Assembly: GCA_030063045.1 (NCBI GenBank)
Contig: JAQSEB010000046.1
Location: 806,001-870,000, forward strand
DNA from: Pratylenchus scribneri
Taxonomy: Eukaryota; Nematoda; Chromadorea; Rhabditida; Pratylenchidae
Direction: 5' to 3'
DNA length: 64,000 bases
In this document: in pieces, positions 11,457 to 23,718 of the stretch
Layout: every line of letters begins with the position of its first letter
Numbering within the stretch: the first letter of the stretch is position 1
Position numbers and translations under genes: made by a program
Notes under the pieces: model-generated
Told to the model about the DNA's origin: nothing
Database searches by the model: none
Seen by the model: only the letters and a program-made list of their open reading frames with translations

Positions 11457-13227
11457 TTAACGAAGTTGGGCTAACATTGTCCATGGATTTTCCAAAAATT
11501 GTTTAAATCGATTGCTGAACCGTGCCATTGTGGCGCCGTCAATAACCTACATAAAATAGGAAGGAATAACCGTAATAAATCAAAAGAGACTCACCCGATG
11601 ATCGGCAGCCCAGAAAATGTTCATCACATTTTGGCTTTCAATTGATGGCTCATATTCCTCGTCTTCATCCTCCAATTTGGGAATTTTTCGAATTTTTCCA
11701 ATCGCTCCAATGGCAACTTGAGGGGGCAAAATTACTGGGCTCATGTAAATTCCGCCAATCTAAAAATAAATTTTTTAAATTTATTTTAAAATTATTGACC
11801 GATCCAATATTGGAAAGTGTAAATGTTCCATCGTTTAAATCTTCTCGTGTGAATCTTTTTGTCTTGCCTCTTTCCATCAATTTGTTCATTTCAATTGCAA
11901 TTTCCCAAATATTCTTCAATTGGCAATTTTTGATGTTGGGCACGGCTAAACCATCCGGAGTGTCCATTGCAAATGAAATATTATGGGAACCCTAAAATAC
12001 AATAAAATGATATTAAAACTATTTCAAATAATTTATAAAGAATTAATGCTTTTTTGCGAACCTTATAGATTAGATTCTCCTTGTTTTGGTCCAAACTAGA
12101 ATTCAGAATTGGAAATTCGCTAAGTGCCATTGAAGTTGCCTTGATTATGAATGGCATGTAACTGAGTTTGACACCTTTCTTTTTTCCAATTTTCGACAAT
12201 TGTTCTCTGGCTTTGACCAATTCATCCGCCACAATTTCATCTCCTTTATTTATTAGAAAAATAAATGTATAACATAATTTTTATTGATTTTAAAACGTAC
12301 CATAACCAAAATGAGGAATTTCCAATGCCTCGGTCATTGTTTTGATCATCGCACGAGAATATCCCCGAATGGGCACAATTTTATCAACCAAACTTTTCTC
12401 CATGACATCTTCATCATCAGAAGAGGAGGAAGAAGTTTCTTCATCCATCATTAACTATTTTTTAAAAATTCTTTATTAATTGATTTAATTTTAAATTTGC
12501 GAACTTTTTCAGATTTTGTTGATTTTAAAGGAGCTGCTCCTTTGACCAGTTTGTAAATGTCTTCTTTCAAAATTCGCCCATTCGGTCCACTTCCATTAAT
12601 TGTTGATGAATTCAATCCATGCATTCGAATTAATCGACGAACAGCTGGAGATGCCAAAATTTTTTCATTTTGATTCGTTCCCTCGATTTGGGCTATTTTT
12701 ATGGATTGTTCATCTGTCAAATGAAAAATTAAAAAGACATTTTCATCAAACTATTTGAACCTTTCATTGTATCTGTCTTCGTCTCTGGAGTATTCTTTTC
12801 ATTCTCCTCTTCTGGTATTTCAATTTCCACCAATGGTTGGCCAACTTTTGCAATATCATCGGGTTGAAAATATCTTATTAAATTATTTCCATTCATATAT
12901 TATTTGACTTACAATTTTTTAATTATTCCGTGATAACGACTTGTAATAGTTACGGAGGCTTTGTCACTTTGAACAGCGCAAATTTCATCAAATTCATTTA
13001 CTTCATCTCCCACTTTGACATGCCTGTAAACCGTTTTTTATTTGAGACAAATTAACTTTTAAAATATTAAACCATTCTTTCACTTGCACTTCAGCTATTC
13101 CTTCTCCAATATCTGATAAATTGAATTGCACTAACTTCTTCCATGATACTGAATTATGCAGAAAATTTATTCTCTGGTGAATAAATGTAGCATTTGTTGG
13201 AAAAAAGCGCCGGCGTATTAAATTCAT
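11457..13227 (-). CDS. Lipoamide acyltransferase E2 of branched-chain alpha-ketoacid dehydrogenase (DBT)
   Basis: Mitochondrial E2 core of BCKDH, which transfers branched acyl groups from lipoate to CoA in Val/Leu/Ile breakdown. Domains in order: a basic presequence ([10 protein letters not shown]...); a lipoyl domain with [16 protein letters not shown] and the lipoylated Lys in [14 protein letters not shown]; an acidic/Ser-rich linker; the E3-binding domain ([25 protein letters not shown]); and a catalytic domain with [18 protein letters not shown] and the active site [15 protein letters not shown]. This is about nine exons with short introns. The C-terminus is [10 protein letters not shown], stop at 11457-11459. 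The IEIPEEEN linker and the spacing are as in animal DBT and distinguish it from PDH E2. It is divergently arranged with the DAF-5-like gene (about 480 bp between starts). Confidence 0.95.
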
Positions 13228-13711
13228 AATAACAATTTTACAATATTCTAAAATGATGAATATTATTATTCATTCAAACATGCTAAATGCGGATTCATCA
13301 TTGCAAAGTTTTTTTTGGTTTAGTGAAATCCTGAAAACGAAAAGCGAAAAGGCGAAACGCGAAATGCGAAAGCGAAAAGCGAAAACCGGTTTGGATAAAA
13401 TGTCTTTAAATTATTATAACATTTTTCGTTTCGGTTTTTTCCGGAAATGAAATGAAAAGCTCCGCTCCGTTCCGCGCTAGCACCAAAAATGACTATCGAA
13501 ACTGACTCTTTTCATTCTTTTTTTTTTATTGCTCATTCATGCCCGGATGACTTTGGCTTAACTTTAAATTAGATAAGATCAGATCCATGTGATATCTATT
13601 TAATCTGTTTTTTATTTTTTGTTTTTACAATAAATCACAATTTTGATATGATTTTTTCAGCATCTGATACATTGTAAAAGTGAAACAAAATTGTGGTTGT
13701 GGTTATGAGAT
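13228..13711. promoter_or_regulatory. Bidirectional upstream region of DBT and the DAF-5-like gene
   Basis: This 480-bp divergent intergenic region contains a dense cluster of GCGAAA/ACGAAA direct repeats at about 13332-13385, followed by CGTTTCGG and a GC-rich patch (GCTCCGCTCCGTTCCGCGC near 13457). No TATA element is obvious. A candidate acceptor (TTTTTTCAG near 13660) may mark a 5' UTR intron or trans-splice site of the plus-strand gene. Confidence 0.45.
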
Positions 13712-14801
13712 ATGAAGGATGAATATTGCTCACTAATAACAGAACCAATCTCAACATTTACAACGGATCGTCAATTTCAAGGCCGAAAACATCATCCAAT
13801 TCCAATCTACAGTTCAAATGCAGATGAGCGCGACCAAGTGATGGAAAATTTACAAAAATTGCTTGATACACACCAGCAGCGGAGAGCCTTAAATTTGGAT
13901 TCACTACCGGGATGCAGCAATAACAACCCATTAGAAGATGTGGGCGATATTCCAAGTACCAGCAGTGGCAATAATAATAAACAGAATATTCCATTGTTTT
14001 TATCATTGGATGCCAGATCATCAATACTGAAAAATACAATGATTGACGGTTGTTTAAATAAAAATATATGTGTTTTGAATTTAATCACTTCAGGGCAAAT
14101 ATTGTCATGTTTCGTGATTGGCGGAGAATGCCGTCTTTGTTTCCCACAAATGAGGGCCCTTTGCTTAGGAAATATTTCTACCCAAAAAATTGATGAAACA
14201 ATGAAAGCATTGGCCATAATAAATCCTCATGCAAGCGAAGAACAGCTCAATATTCTCAAGAAAAATAATGTGGTCCCTCAATATTTGTCAAAGTTTGTTT
14301 TAAACATTTTCTAACACGTTTTTTTTGTTTAGATGCGAATTGATTACAAAAACTAATGCACAGAGATTGGCTGCCATACTCAAATTTAATGGATCACCTC
14401 AACCAGCTGAATTGCAAAATAATGATTTTCGTCAACAATTACATTCAATCAAAGTTGCCCACGATTGTTTTGGTGGTTGTAAAGGTAAAATAAAATGAAC
14501 AAATAATCAATTAATTAATTATTTTCTTATAGGTGTTATATATCCCGCGATGGTGCCAAATCCATGTTTGGAATGTGCGAATTGCCATCTTATGTTCAAA
14601 CCAGAGGATTTCTGCCGACATAGTCATCAACCGATTGCGGACAAAAACACATGCTTTTGGGGATTTGATGCCGCAAATTGGCCATATTATATTAGAATTG
14701 ATGATGAAGATATTGCTATCACAAATGGATATGGAGATTCCGAAAATCAATTGGCCAATTTCATTCAAAATTATCCAGCAACCCAAACCACTTTAGGCTA
14801 G
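13712..14801 (+). CDS. Ski/Sno family co-regulator, DAF-5-like
   Basis: Nuclear partner of Smad proteins in TGF-beta signalling; in C. elegans DAF-5 acts with DAF-3 in dauer control. About 320 residues in three exons. After a Ser/Asn-rich N-terminus comes the Ski/Sno/DHD fold (GQILSCFVIGGECRLCFPQ ... EEQLNILKKNNVVP ... CELITKTNAQRLAAIL). The SAND-like c-Ski SMAD-binding domain follows (HDCFGGCKG, CLECANCHLMFKPEDF, RHSHQPI, CFWGFDAANWPYY). Its Cys/His zinc ligands are intact. Human Ski has long coiled-coil C-terminal regions; this protein stops shortly after the Smad-binding domain (stop at 14799-14801), so it is short for the family. It is convergent with RNF113. Confidence 0.9.
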
Positions 14802-15062
14802 TCAAAATCATCAAATGCACCCAATTTTTATTATTAAACATTTCATTTGCACAAATATATCCTCTGCCCATTTTTTTGTTCCCCGGTGTTTTACTACCCT
14901 TTCATTCAATGTTAGATTCCCTCATTAAATATATCCCTGAAAAAATCTCATTTACACATAAATCATTGGCATTCATTTTGTAATATAATATATAAATGTG
15001 AAGATAAAATGTTTTTTTTATTGGCAAATGAAAACAAAATTCAATTTCAAAATCAGAAATCC

Positions 15063-16654
<1,592 letters not shown>

Positions 16655-17004
16655 TCTCGATAAATTAAGCTAAGCTAAGCTAATAAATTAAAACAAATTA
16701 ATTGTTGAATGTTGATGATGAATCGAGAAAAATTGGAATAAATAAAAATAAAAACATAATGCCAGCGGGATATAATATCCCGATAAAAAATTTAATATCA
16801 ATGAATTCCTCTTTTTTCTTTCACTTTAAAGGGAAGAAGGAATTGAAATTGTTATCGGATATCAATTATCATTTTTGTTATTTTTTTCTGCCCTCTCTGA
16901 TCCACCATCCAATTCATCCGAAATCAAAAAGTCCAAATCATTCAATACTTGGTGGATTTGTGAAGGGGAAGCCTGAATTTTTATTCGAGAAATTTCAAAT
17001 TCAA
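16655..17004. other. Intergenic, nothing recognised
   Basis: AT-rich spacer of 350 bp between two minus-strand genes (K2P channel upstream, RNF113 downstream). It must contain the RNF113 promoter or a trans-splice site, but no clear motif is visible. Confidence 0.5.
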
Positions 17005-18117
17005 TCAAAAGACTTTAAATTCGTGTGCCACCGCTTCAAGTACACTAGATAGCCGCATTTGTTTTCGACCAAAATTGACTTGAATATCCCTGGCATGCTG
17101 AAAACGGCGTCGTTTAAAGCGAAAAAGGCGTTGGATCCATTCTCGCGCAATTTGGAACCAAATGCCCCAAAAAATCATTCCCAGGCATAAATTGGAAAGA
17201 ATGACTAATAAATTAATAATGTTCCCCTTGGTATTTGGATAAAAATCACCAAAACCTAAAAAAACAAAAAAAAATACTTATAAAATTAAAAATTCGGACC
17301 AATTGTTGTGAAGCTGATTACGGTAAAGTAAAAATGATCCAAACAAAAAATTGAAGGAATTGGAGAGAAAAATGCCGACCCAAGAAGGCATAAAGAAATG
17401 AAAAGGATTAAAATTGGCCACGGCAATCGGGAAGGCCCAATTGGACGGCTGACTTTCTGAATTAATCCTCATTTCCCTCCTTCATTTTCCCTTCAAAAAA
17501 TATCACCAATTCTCGATGTTTTCGCCATAGTTTTAATGTTCTGACCAAAGTTGCATATAATTTTGTAATATGTTTGCCTAAATTCACCTTAATTAGATTT
17601 AAAATTATTATTTTTTGTTAAATAGTGTCAGACTAAAGTGAGCATGCAAAGGGGAATGCCCAATAGGGAATAGACAACGGTGAATAAACGGGCAATTGGC
17701 GAATTAGGACAAATATTGCCATAACCTTTTTTGGAAAGAATTTGTAAAATAAATCAAGTATAAATTGACCTATTGTGGCCAATGCTTCAAAGCAGAAAAG
17801 GACCAATTCAGTGAAATGAAATTTGGAAAATTTTGGTTCAAATTGACGAAAACAAAATGCTCCAAAGAGAAGATAGAGGATGAATAATGAAATGACAGCA
17901 AATTGTGGGCCAATGAGACGAAGAATCTTAAAATTGGTTCAATCATTCAAATTTTGGTTGGATTCACTCGTTCGGCAATTCTTTTAGTCTCATTTTCCCT
18001 GCAGCTTTCATCATTCTTTTTTGAATTTATTTGAATGGAATTTTTAAGCAAATTTTTGGAACAATCAGCTTCATTCTCATCAGCAGAAAGAATAATATTT
18101 TCATTAATTGAATTCAT
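17005..18117 (-). CDS. Two-pore-domain potassium channel (TWK/K2P)
   Basis: Background K+ channel subunit. The first pore reads ALATIGYGNICP and the second SFTTIGFGDFYP, each followed by a hydrophobic span (M2: LFTVVYSLLGIPLCMLTLV; M4: INLLVILSNLCLGMIFWGIW). Before P1 there is an M1 span (FAVISLFILYLLFGAFCF) but almost no long extracellular M1-P1 cap, so the cap is short or absent. The frame through M3 depends on an intron with donor GTGATA and acceptor ATTCAG; the naive ORF in this region (from about 17472) is in the wrong frame. About six exons, start ATG at 18117, stop TGA at 17005-17007. The cytosolic C-terminus is short and basic. The particular twk orthologue is not assigned. Confidence 0.88.
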
Positions 18118-18355
18118 TTATTTATTTTTATGGAAGGGAATTGAGGGGAACAACAACCTAAATTCATTCCCAAATTTGCGCAAATCAATTGGAACAAATT
18201 GATTGGTCCATTTTCGTCGATGATGATTGGGACTAATTATTGGGCAATTTACTCCAAATTTATTTAAAAAGGACAAAATTTGATATTGATGAATGAGAAA
18301 TGGGAAAGATGAAATATTTATGAGATCCAAAAATGTTCATATTATTGTTTTTTTT

Positions 18356-20034
18356 TCACATAATTGCGCAACATTTCCTTTTATGTACGGCGACTTCGCC
18401 CGATGTATCCGAAGTGCCTACTGCTGTTGATGGTGCCAATGGAGCTGCGGTGGCCCCTCCAGTTCCATTTACTGTTTTTTCTTCCCCCAAATTCTGCTGT
18501 TGGGCACTTTGAGGCCTTTCCCCTTGCTGCCCTTCTCCGCCTCCATTTTGATTGCCTTTCGCCGTCGATGGCCTCCTTGTCTGATTCAACCGTACCTTCA
18601 ATCAACATTCATAGAATATTCATTAAGCATATTCATCAATACCTGTTCCAAAAGGACTTCCACATCTGGCCAATCACTGGAATCAGTGCATAAATAGGAA
18701 TAGAGGATTCGGCCTTGTCGATCCAGCAAAATGCATCCACTTTGTTGTTGTCGATTATTCCCTTCTCCTCCTCCATCTTTCATTGAATTTGAGGGGCCGC
18801 CTTCTTCTCTTGCCGATTCGCCAGCAGATTTTGAGGCAATTTCCAGCGGTTGATCATTGCATAGAAATTCGGTGTACTATTAAAAATTTGATCAATGTTT
18901 TTCTCCAGATTTTTCCCTCTCCCAATCCCCGTCCTTTTTTTCACATTTGGTGCCAGCGGATATTTTGACTGGGACATCAAAAAAAATAGTCGCGAGGATG
19001 GTCCCAAAAAATTTATGGGCCAACATTATGACTTTTGGGGAAAGGGGAGAAAGGCGGAAATGCGCCATCGGCGAGACAAAAAGGACGGGGAAAAATAAAT
19101 GAGGAAAAAAGAACGAAACGGAGGGAATTTGTTGGGTAAAAGATTCACCCAAAAAATAATACATTCTCCGTCATGGCAATTCCCTTCATTCCCTCAGTCA
19201 AAATATTCCCATGATCATTTCCCCAATGCTTACAATATGAAGTGCCCGGAGGCCGGCCATGGATTGGGCCGATTGTCGGTGCATTAAAATGTGCCGCATC
19301 GATTCAGTCTCATTCAGTAGCATTCGAAATGGCATTCCAATCAATTTCAAGAATCCACTTCCACCTTCAATTTTGTCCATTCATTTATTGTCCCCAAAAA
19401 ATATCCCATTTTTACCGCTTGCCGGTCTCCGGGTCAAAAGAAGAATGTCGCATCCCAATTTGTTGAATTCTGGCAAAGAATCGAACATTCTTTTCACATG
19501 TTCATAGCATTCTTGGACTGCAAATGAGGCAACAATTTCCAAAAACATTAGTGAATAGGTGGATGATTGGACATAGGAGAGGAGGGAACCATTTTGGGCC
19601 AATCGACCTTGTTGGCTGATCAATTGAATTTCTGAATATTTTGGGTGAATTCATTCGGCCATTTTGATGAAGCAAAAATACCCTTTCCTGATTTCCCCAA
19701 TTCCGTTTGGGTCTCTGGGCCAGCCACTCTCTCCAATTCCTGATCCAATCCGGCCAAGAATTCTTCCCATTCTTTGAATGCTTTTCTCAATTCATTGACG
19801 GATTCCACTGAAAATAAAGAATAATTAGAATTCATTTTTGATTAATTTGACCTGTTTCTTGATTCCCTCCTTCGACCAATTGATCCAATTTTTGTTCAAA
19901 TTCATCGGCCCTTTTCACTTCCAATGCTTCGTATAATTTTGCGAGTCGAGCGCCCAATTCTGTGCTGACCACCCGGGATTGAAGGTAATTGGCCGTAAAT
20001 GAGACTGCTGACGAAGATTGGACCAACTAAAAAA
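18356..20034 (-). CDS. Thioredoxin-fold (peroxiredoxin-like/AAED1-type) protein with a C-terminal CAAX box; start exon missing
   Basis: Exons in order give a helical N-terminal part (LGARLAKLYEALEVKRADEF; VNELRKAFKEWEEFLAGL) and then a redoxin-like domain: LMFLEIVASFAVQECYEHVK, LGCDILLLTRRPASG, FLKLIGMPFRMLLNETESM and, later, SGCILLDRQGRILYSYLC with SSDWPDVEVLLEQ. The order resembles the PRXL2/AAED1 families, but the active CxxC expected after the first strand is not seen (QECYEH instead), so a redox role is doubtful. A long Gly/Gln/Ala-rich tail follows and the protein ends HKRKCCAIM. CAIM is a consensus CAAX box for farnesylation, with a neighbouring Cys and basic residues, so membrane anchoring is predicted. 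The first known exon (from 20034) has no ATG; the initiating exon is unresolved. The family call is tentative. Confidence 0.6.
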
Positions 20035-20259
20035 TGCAGGGTTTCCATTTCTTCCTCCACCCATTATTTTTCATTGGACTTTGGCCCAGACAAACAGCGG
20101 AAAGGGAAGATCTTTTTGAGTTGCGCGTGAACCACCACCCTAAATCCTAGTGTCGGTTTTCACCTTTGTCCCATGTCCTATTCCTCTGTTCCCCAAATCC
20201 ATTCAGCCATCTTAGTTTCTACGGATTAATCCATTTAGTCTAAGATTTTTTCACCTTCA

Positions 20260-22018
20260 ATGATTGGCCTACTTTTCCTCTTAATTCATCATTTATCATC
20301 AATTTTTTTTGGCAATTGCCTGGAGGCAAGTCAATTCTCTTTCATTGTCCTCAATTTTACCCTTTATTCCAGCTATATTGGGCTGTCCCCAGTCAACCAT
20401 GTCTGAATCGAACCAATCCCGCCCTTGATCCAACTCTTTTCGGGATTCGAACAAATCGAGGCCAAAAATTCCATGGATCCGAGGTATCCTCACAAAAAAT
20501 AAACAATTTCCCCTTTATGTATTAGATTGTCATCTTCTACGAATCCCAACTTGGCCTTTACCCTTATATTGGAGAAGGAAATGAGGAGGAAACAATGGAA
20601 GGAAGCGAAAAGGAAGCCACGTTGGGAATGAAGGGGGAGAATGGGACTAGAAGCAACGGCAGGAGGGTGAACGGTGGATTGCCCCAAAATGCCGACCTTC
20701 ACGCCCATTTGGAAAAGGCCAGGACTGACATTTTGACGGCAATTCCCGATCCAGACTTTGCTGGCCCAGTCGTAATCGACTACGAACGATGGAGGCCAGA
20801 ATGGTCGCTGAATTGGGCGGCAAGACGAATTTATCAAGTGGAATCTACGCGCGATGCACTCGACCGATTCCCGGGAATTAGTGAAAAAGCGGCCATCGAA
20901 ATTGGCCGAGAAATGTTTAATAAAAGGGCAAGGCAAGTTAAAAGAGGGAAACAATCAAATTCAATTTTTTATTTGATTCTCCACCCCAAAAAACAACAAA
21001 AAAATAGATAAAAGGGACAAAAGTAAAGTGGAATTGATTGGTTTGATAGAACTACGTTATACAAGATGATTATTATAAATTAGAATTGAATTTCTTCTGG
21101 AATACAATCCAAAACATATTTACATTTTAAATTCGGCCAATTTATATTTTGGAATGGAAACCATTTATTAGGAAATTCATTGTTCAAACAATTCGACTGG
21201 GTCGTCGACTTAGGCCAAAGGCAATTTGGGGATTTTATGATACGCCATTGTGCAATTATGATGCCGGTGAACGGTGGGGAATTGGATGCCGTGAACAATT
21301 CAAAAAACACAATGATAAGTTGGTTTTGGGTCAAAATGGACATTTGATTCGGTTTTGCCCCTTTGGATTGTGGTGGCTTTATGCCGAAGTGGGCGCCCTT
21401 TATTCCTCAATTTATTTGCATCCGGCCGATCGAAAGAGGAAATCCATTGGAATTTGCGAAAGGCACATGCATGCGAAAATGGCCGAAGCCGAGTGGATAT
21501 GGTGGCGCCAATTTCACAAAAACCAAATTTAAATCCTTCCAAAGGTCTCTTCGGCGAAAAGACCGGCCGATCATTTTGTTCACCAAAATGGAATTGAATC
21601 CATATTTGGTCGAGGGGGAGGAGGATATTTTCTATTCAAAGGAGGAATTGGTTTGTAGCTATGAATGGACGGCCCAATTGGGGGTGGATGCCCTAGTTAT
21701 TTGGTCAACTTCTCATAAAATGAGGCAAAGATGCCAGCCAATTGCCGAATATCTCCATCAAATATTTGGCCCATTTGTGTTGGAATTGAGGGAAAGGGCC
21801 GAAGAGTGGGTTTGAATTGTGAGATTCTTTCATTCATTTTTAGTTGTTCCCAGCGAATTTGCCATGGAAGGGGTCGATGCGTTTTGAGGGATCGGCGCCG
21901 CCAACGAAAACCTTGGCCCGATGCGGAACCGTGGCCTCGCCATAAATTCACTTGTATTTGTCCAAGGGATGCTAATTTTTACGGGGAATATTGCGATTTG
22001 CCAGGCCCAGTCCAATGA
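20260..22018 (+). CDS. Hyaluronidase-type glycoside hydrolase (GH56)
   Basis: Secreted or lysosomal enzyme cleaving hyaluronan or chondroitin. A 22-residue signal peptide exon (MIGLLFLLIHHLSS...) is joined by a GC-AG intron to LYWAVPSQPCLNRTNP, the family's N-terminal strand. Then come IVIFYESQLGLYPYI, LPQNADLHAHLEKAR, and the catalytic strand GPVVIDYERWRPEW with the Asp-x-Glu pair intact. Next are TIRLGRRLRPKAIWGFYDTP, LYAEVGALYSSIYLHP, KMELNPYLVEGEEDIFYSKE, LGVDALVIWSTS and an EGF-like C-terminus (CSQRICHGRGRCV ... CICPRDANFYGEYC). The conserved Cys are in place. Length is normal. It lies divergent to the CAAX-box gene, about 225 bp between coding exons. Nematode members are mostly chondroitin hydrolases, so the substrate is uncertain. 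Confidence 0.93.
20326..20372 (+). other. GC-AG intron in the hyaluronidase gene
   Basis: Exon 1 ends CTGGAG and the intron begins GCAAGT, an exact match to the known GC-donor consensus. It ends in TTATTCCAG. Splicing joins the signal peptide in frame to the GH56 start (CLE|LYWAVP). Confidence 0.8.
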
Positions 22019-22051
22019 ATGGTGCAAATTTAATTTTAGATGATATTTTTT

Positions 22052-23040
22052 TTAGTTTTCCATTGGAATTAATGTATAAATAAAGTCATTCAATCCAATC
22101 ATTATCATTCTTAAAATATTCTCTCCCATCCAATTATCCGTCCATTCCACAAATTTGGCCATCGTCCCCAGCCCTTCGTCTGGACTGCCTTCGCCCTCAT
22201 ATTCCACCACCTCCGGTGCCGGCAAAACAACAATTTCGCGTATTTTCTGCTCCGCCTTTGTCCCATTCCCCTCATCATTTCCTTTTTCCATTATTTCCGT
22301 TTCGCTCATCACACTGATTTGGGTCGATGGATCCGGTGGCCCAATTCGCATATTTTTGGGCTAATTAAAATGTGAAAAATGCACCGGCCAGGGGAAAATG
22401 GCCAAAATTGACGGACTGGAATGAAAGTTTAAATTTTAAGGGGGATTTTGTGCTTTATTTAGAGAATTTAAATGAAAATTTGGCCAATTCGAATAAAAAT
22501 CTGTTTTAATTTCACAAAGCCTATTGGCGAAAAAGAGCAATTTGGCCATTGGCGAGAAAGGGAGAATTGGTTTTGGGGCCGGCAGCCCATCAAAACCAAT
22601 CCGTGCGCCAAAAAAGGGGAGAAAATGGGAAAAGGGGGGTGGAAGGGGGGCAACACGCAAAGGAGAATTAATTTGACGGGTCTGCTGGGAAGGAAGGAAG
22701 GAAAAATTAAATAAAATAAATGAATGAATAAAATTCAGGAAAGGAATGGGAAATGATTCCAATTGATGTGTGCCGCAATAAATATTCCACTTCAATTCTC
22801 GTCTGACCCAAAATGAAGTCCTCCAAATTGGCCAAGGATTTGGCCACTTCGTTGATTGGCATTTTCCTGTGGATTTTTGTGCCAATGCCGGAGGGGAGGA
22901 AGCCTTTGAAAATTATTCGTTCTTTTGTGCCGTAAAAGACGACCAAAGACCAAAAAAGGAAAATTAATTCATAAAATTGAAGGGAAAAGAAAAAGAAAAA
23001 ATTTGAATTTTTGGTTAATTAATTGCCTTTCAAGGTAGGA
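22052..23040 (-). CDS. Unresolved minus-strand gene (at least two candidate exons)
   Basis: Two stretches look coding but I cannot join them. The upstream one (about 22720-23010) reads a hydrophobic segment (LIFLFWSLVVFYGTKERII) followed by KMPINEVAKSLANLEDFILG and RIEVEYLLRHTSIGIISHS. This faintly recalls the N-terminus of TMEM129 but is not enough to name. The downstream one (22052 to about 22365, acceptor TTAATTAG) reads SVMSETEIMEKGNDEGNGTK and FVEWTDNWMGENILRMIMIG, then stops. Between them a strong pyrimidine-rich acceptor (CCTTCCTTCCTTCCCAG near 22680) implies another exon. No good GT donor follows the upstream exon. The outer coordinates are approximate. Confidence 0.35.
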
Positions 23041-23718
23041 CAATTAAATTGGCTGGAAATAATTGAGAAATCGATTTAGGAAAAAATTAAATTTGCCCAT
23101 GAAAGAAGGAAATGATGCGGAATTTGCCAAAAATATTCAAAATTCGTGAAAAATTGAAGAGGGAAATTAAAACCAAAAATGGAAATATATTCATGGAGAA
23201 GGGCACCAAAAATTGGATGAAAAGAAGGAATAATGAATGAATGTTGAGCATAAAACAATTTGTACAAAGTCCTCAGTCAGGGCCAACCACCCCCCCCCCC
23301 CCCCTTCTCCCCTCATTCGAGATTGGATTTTCCCAGAGACAAATATGAAGGAGGGAGGGGGAATGGGACCAAAGTTGGTTATGAGAAGAGGAAAAAAGGG
23401 GCCTTGGGGTGCGCGGCATTGGCCGATTGTGTCCAATGGCAAAATTGATTTTCAGTTTCGCACGCAAAGAATGTGAAGGGCCGTAAATGGAGGAAAAGCA
23501 AAAAAATTGGAGGGAAACCGAAGTGAAATAAAGTAAAGTGGAAATGGAAATGACGAATTTGAATGAATTTAGGGAAATTAACATTGGCATTGGCATTGGC
23601 CATTCCCCTTTTGCCTTTTCACCTGCTTTTTATGCAAATGATCAAAATGGAAGGAAGGAAGGGGAGGATTATTTAAAGCAACATTGTATGTAAATCAATC
23701 CAAAATATTATAATAAAT
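23041..23718. other. Intergenic, purine-rich on the plus strand
   Basis: Sequence between the UGT stop and the unresolved minus-strand gene. Apart from the poly-C tract at 23290 and GGAAGGAAGG words I see no element. The bias (minus strand pyrimidine-rich) agrees with minus-strand transcription. Confidence 0.45.
23290..23304 (+). repeat. Poly-C tract (15 C)
   Basis: Uninterrupted run of about 15 C in the intergenic stretch between the UGT gene and the unresolved minus-strand gene. One of five such tracts in the window; length is likely to vary. Confidence 0.9.

Noticed and set aside
20299..20493. Minus-strand ORF of 64 codons
   Set aside because: Antisense shadow of the first GH56 exon of hyaluronidase, which has clear family motifs.
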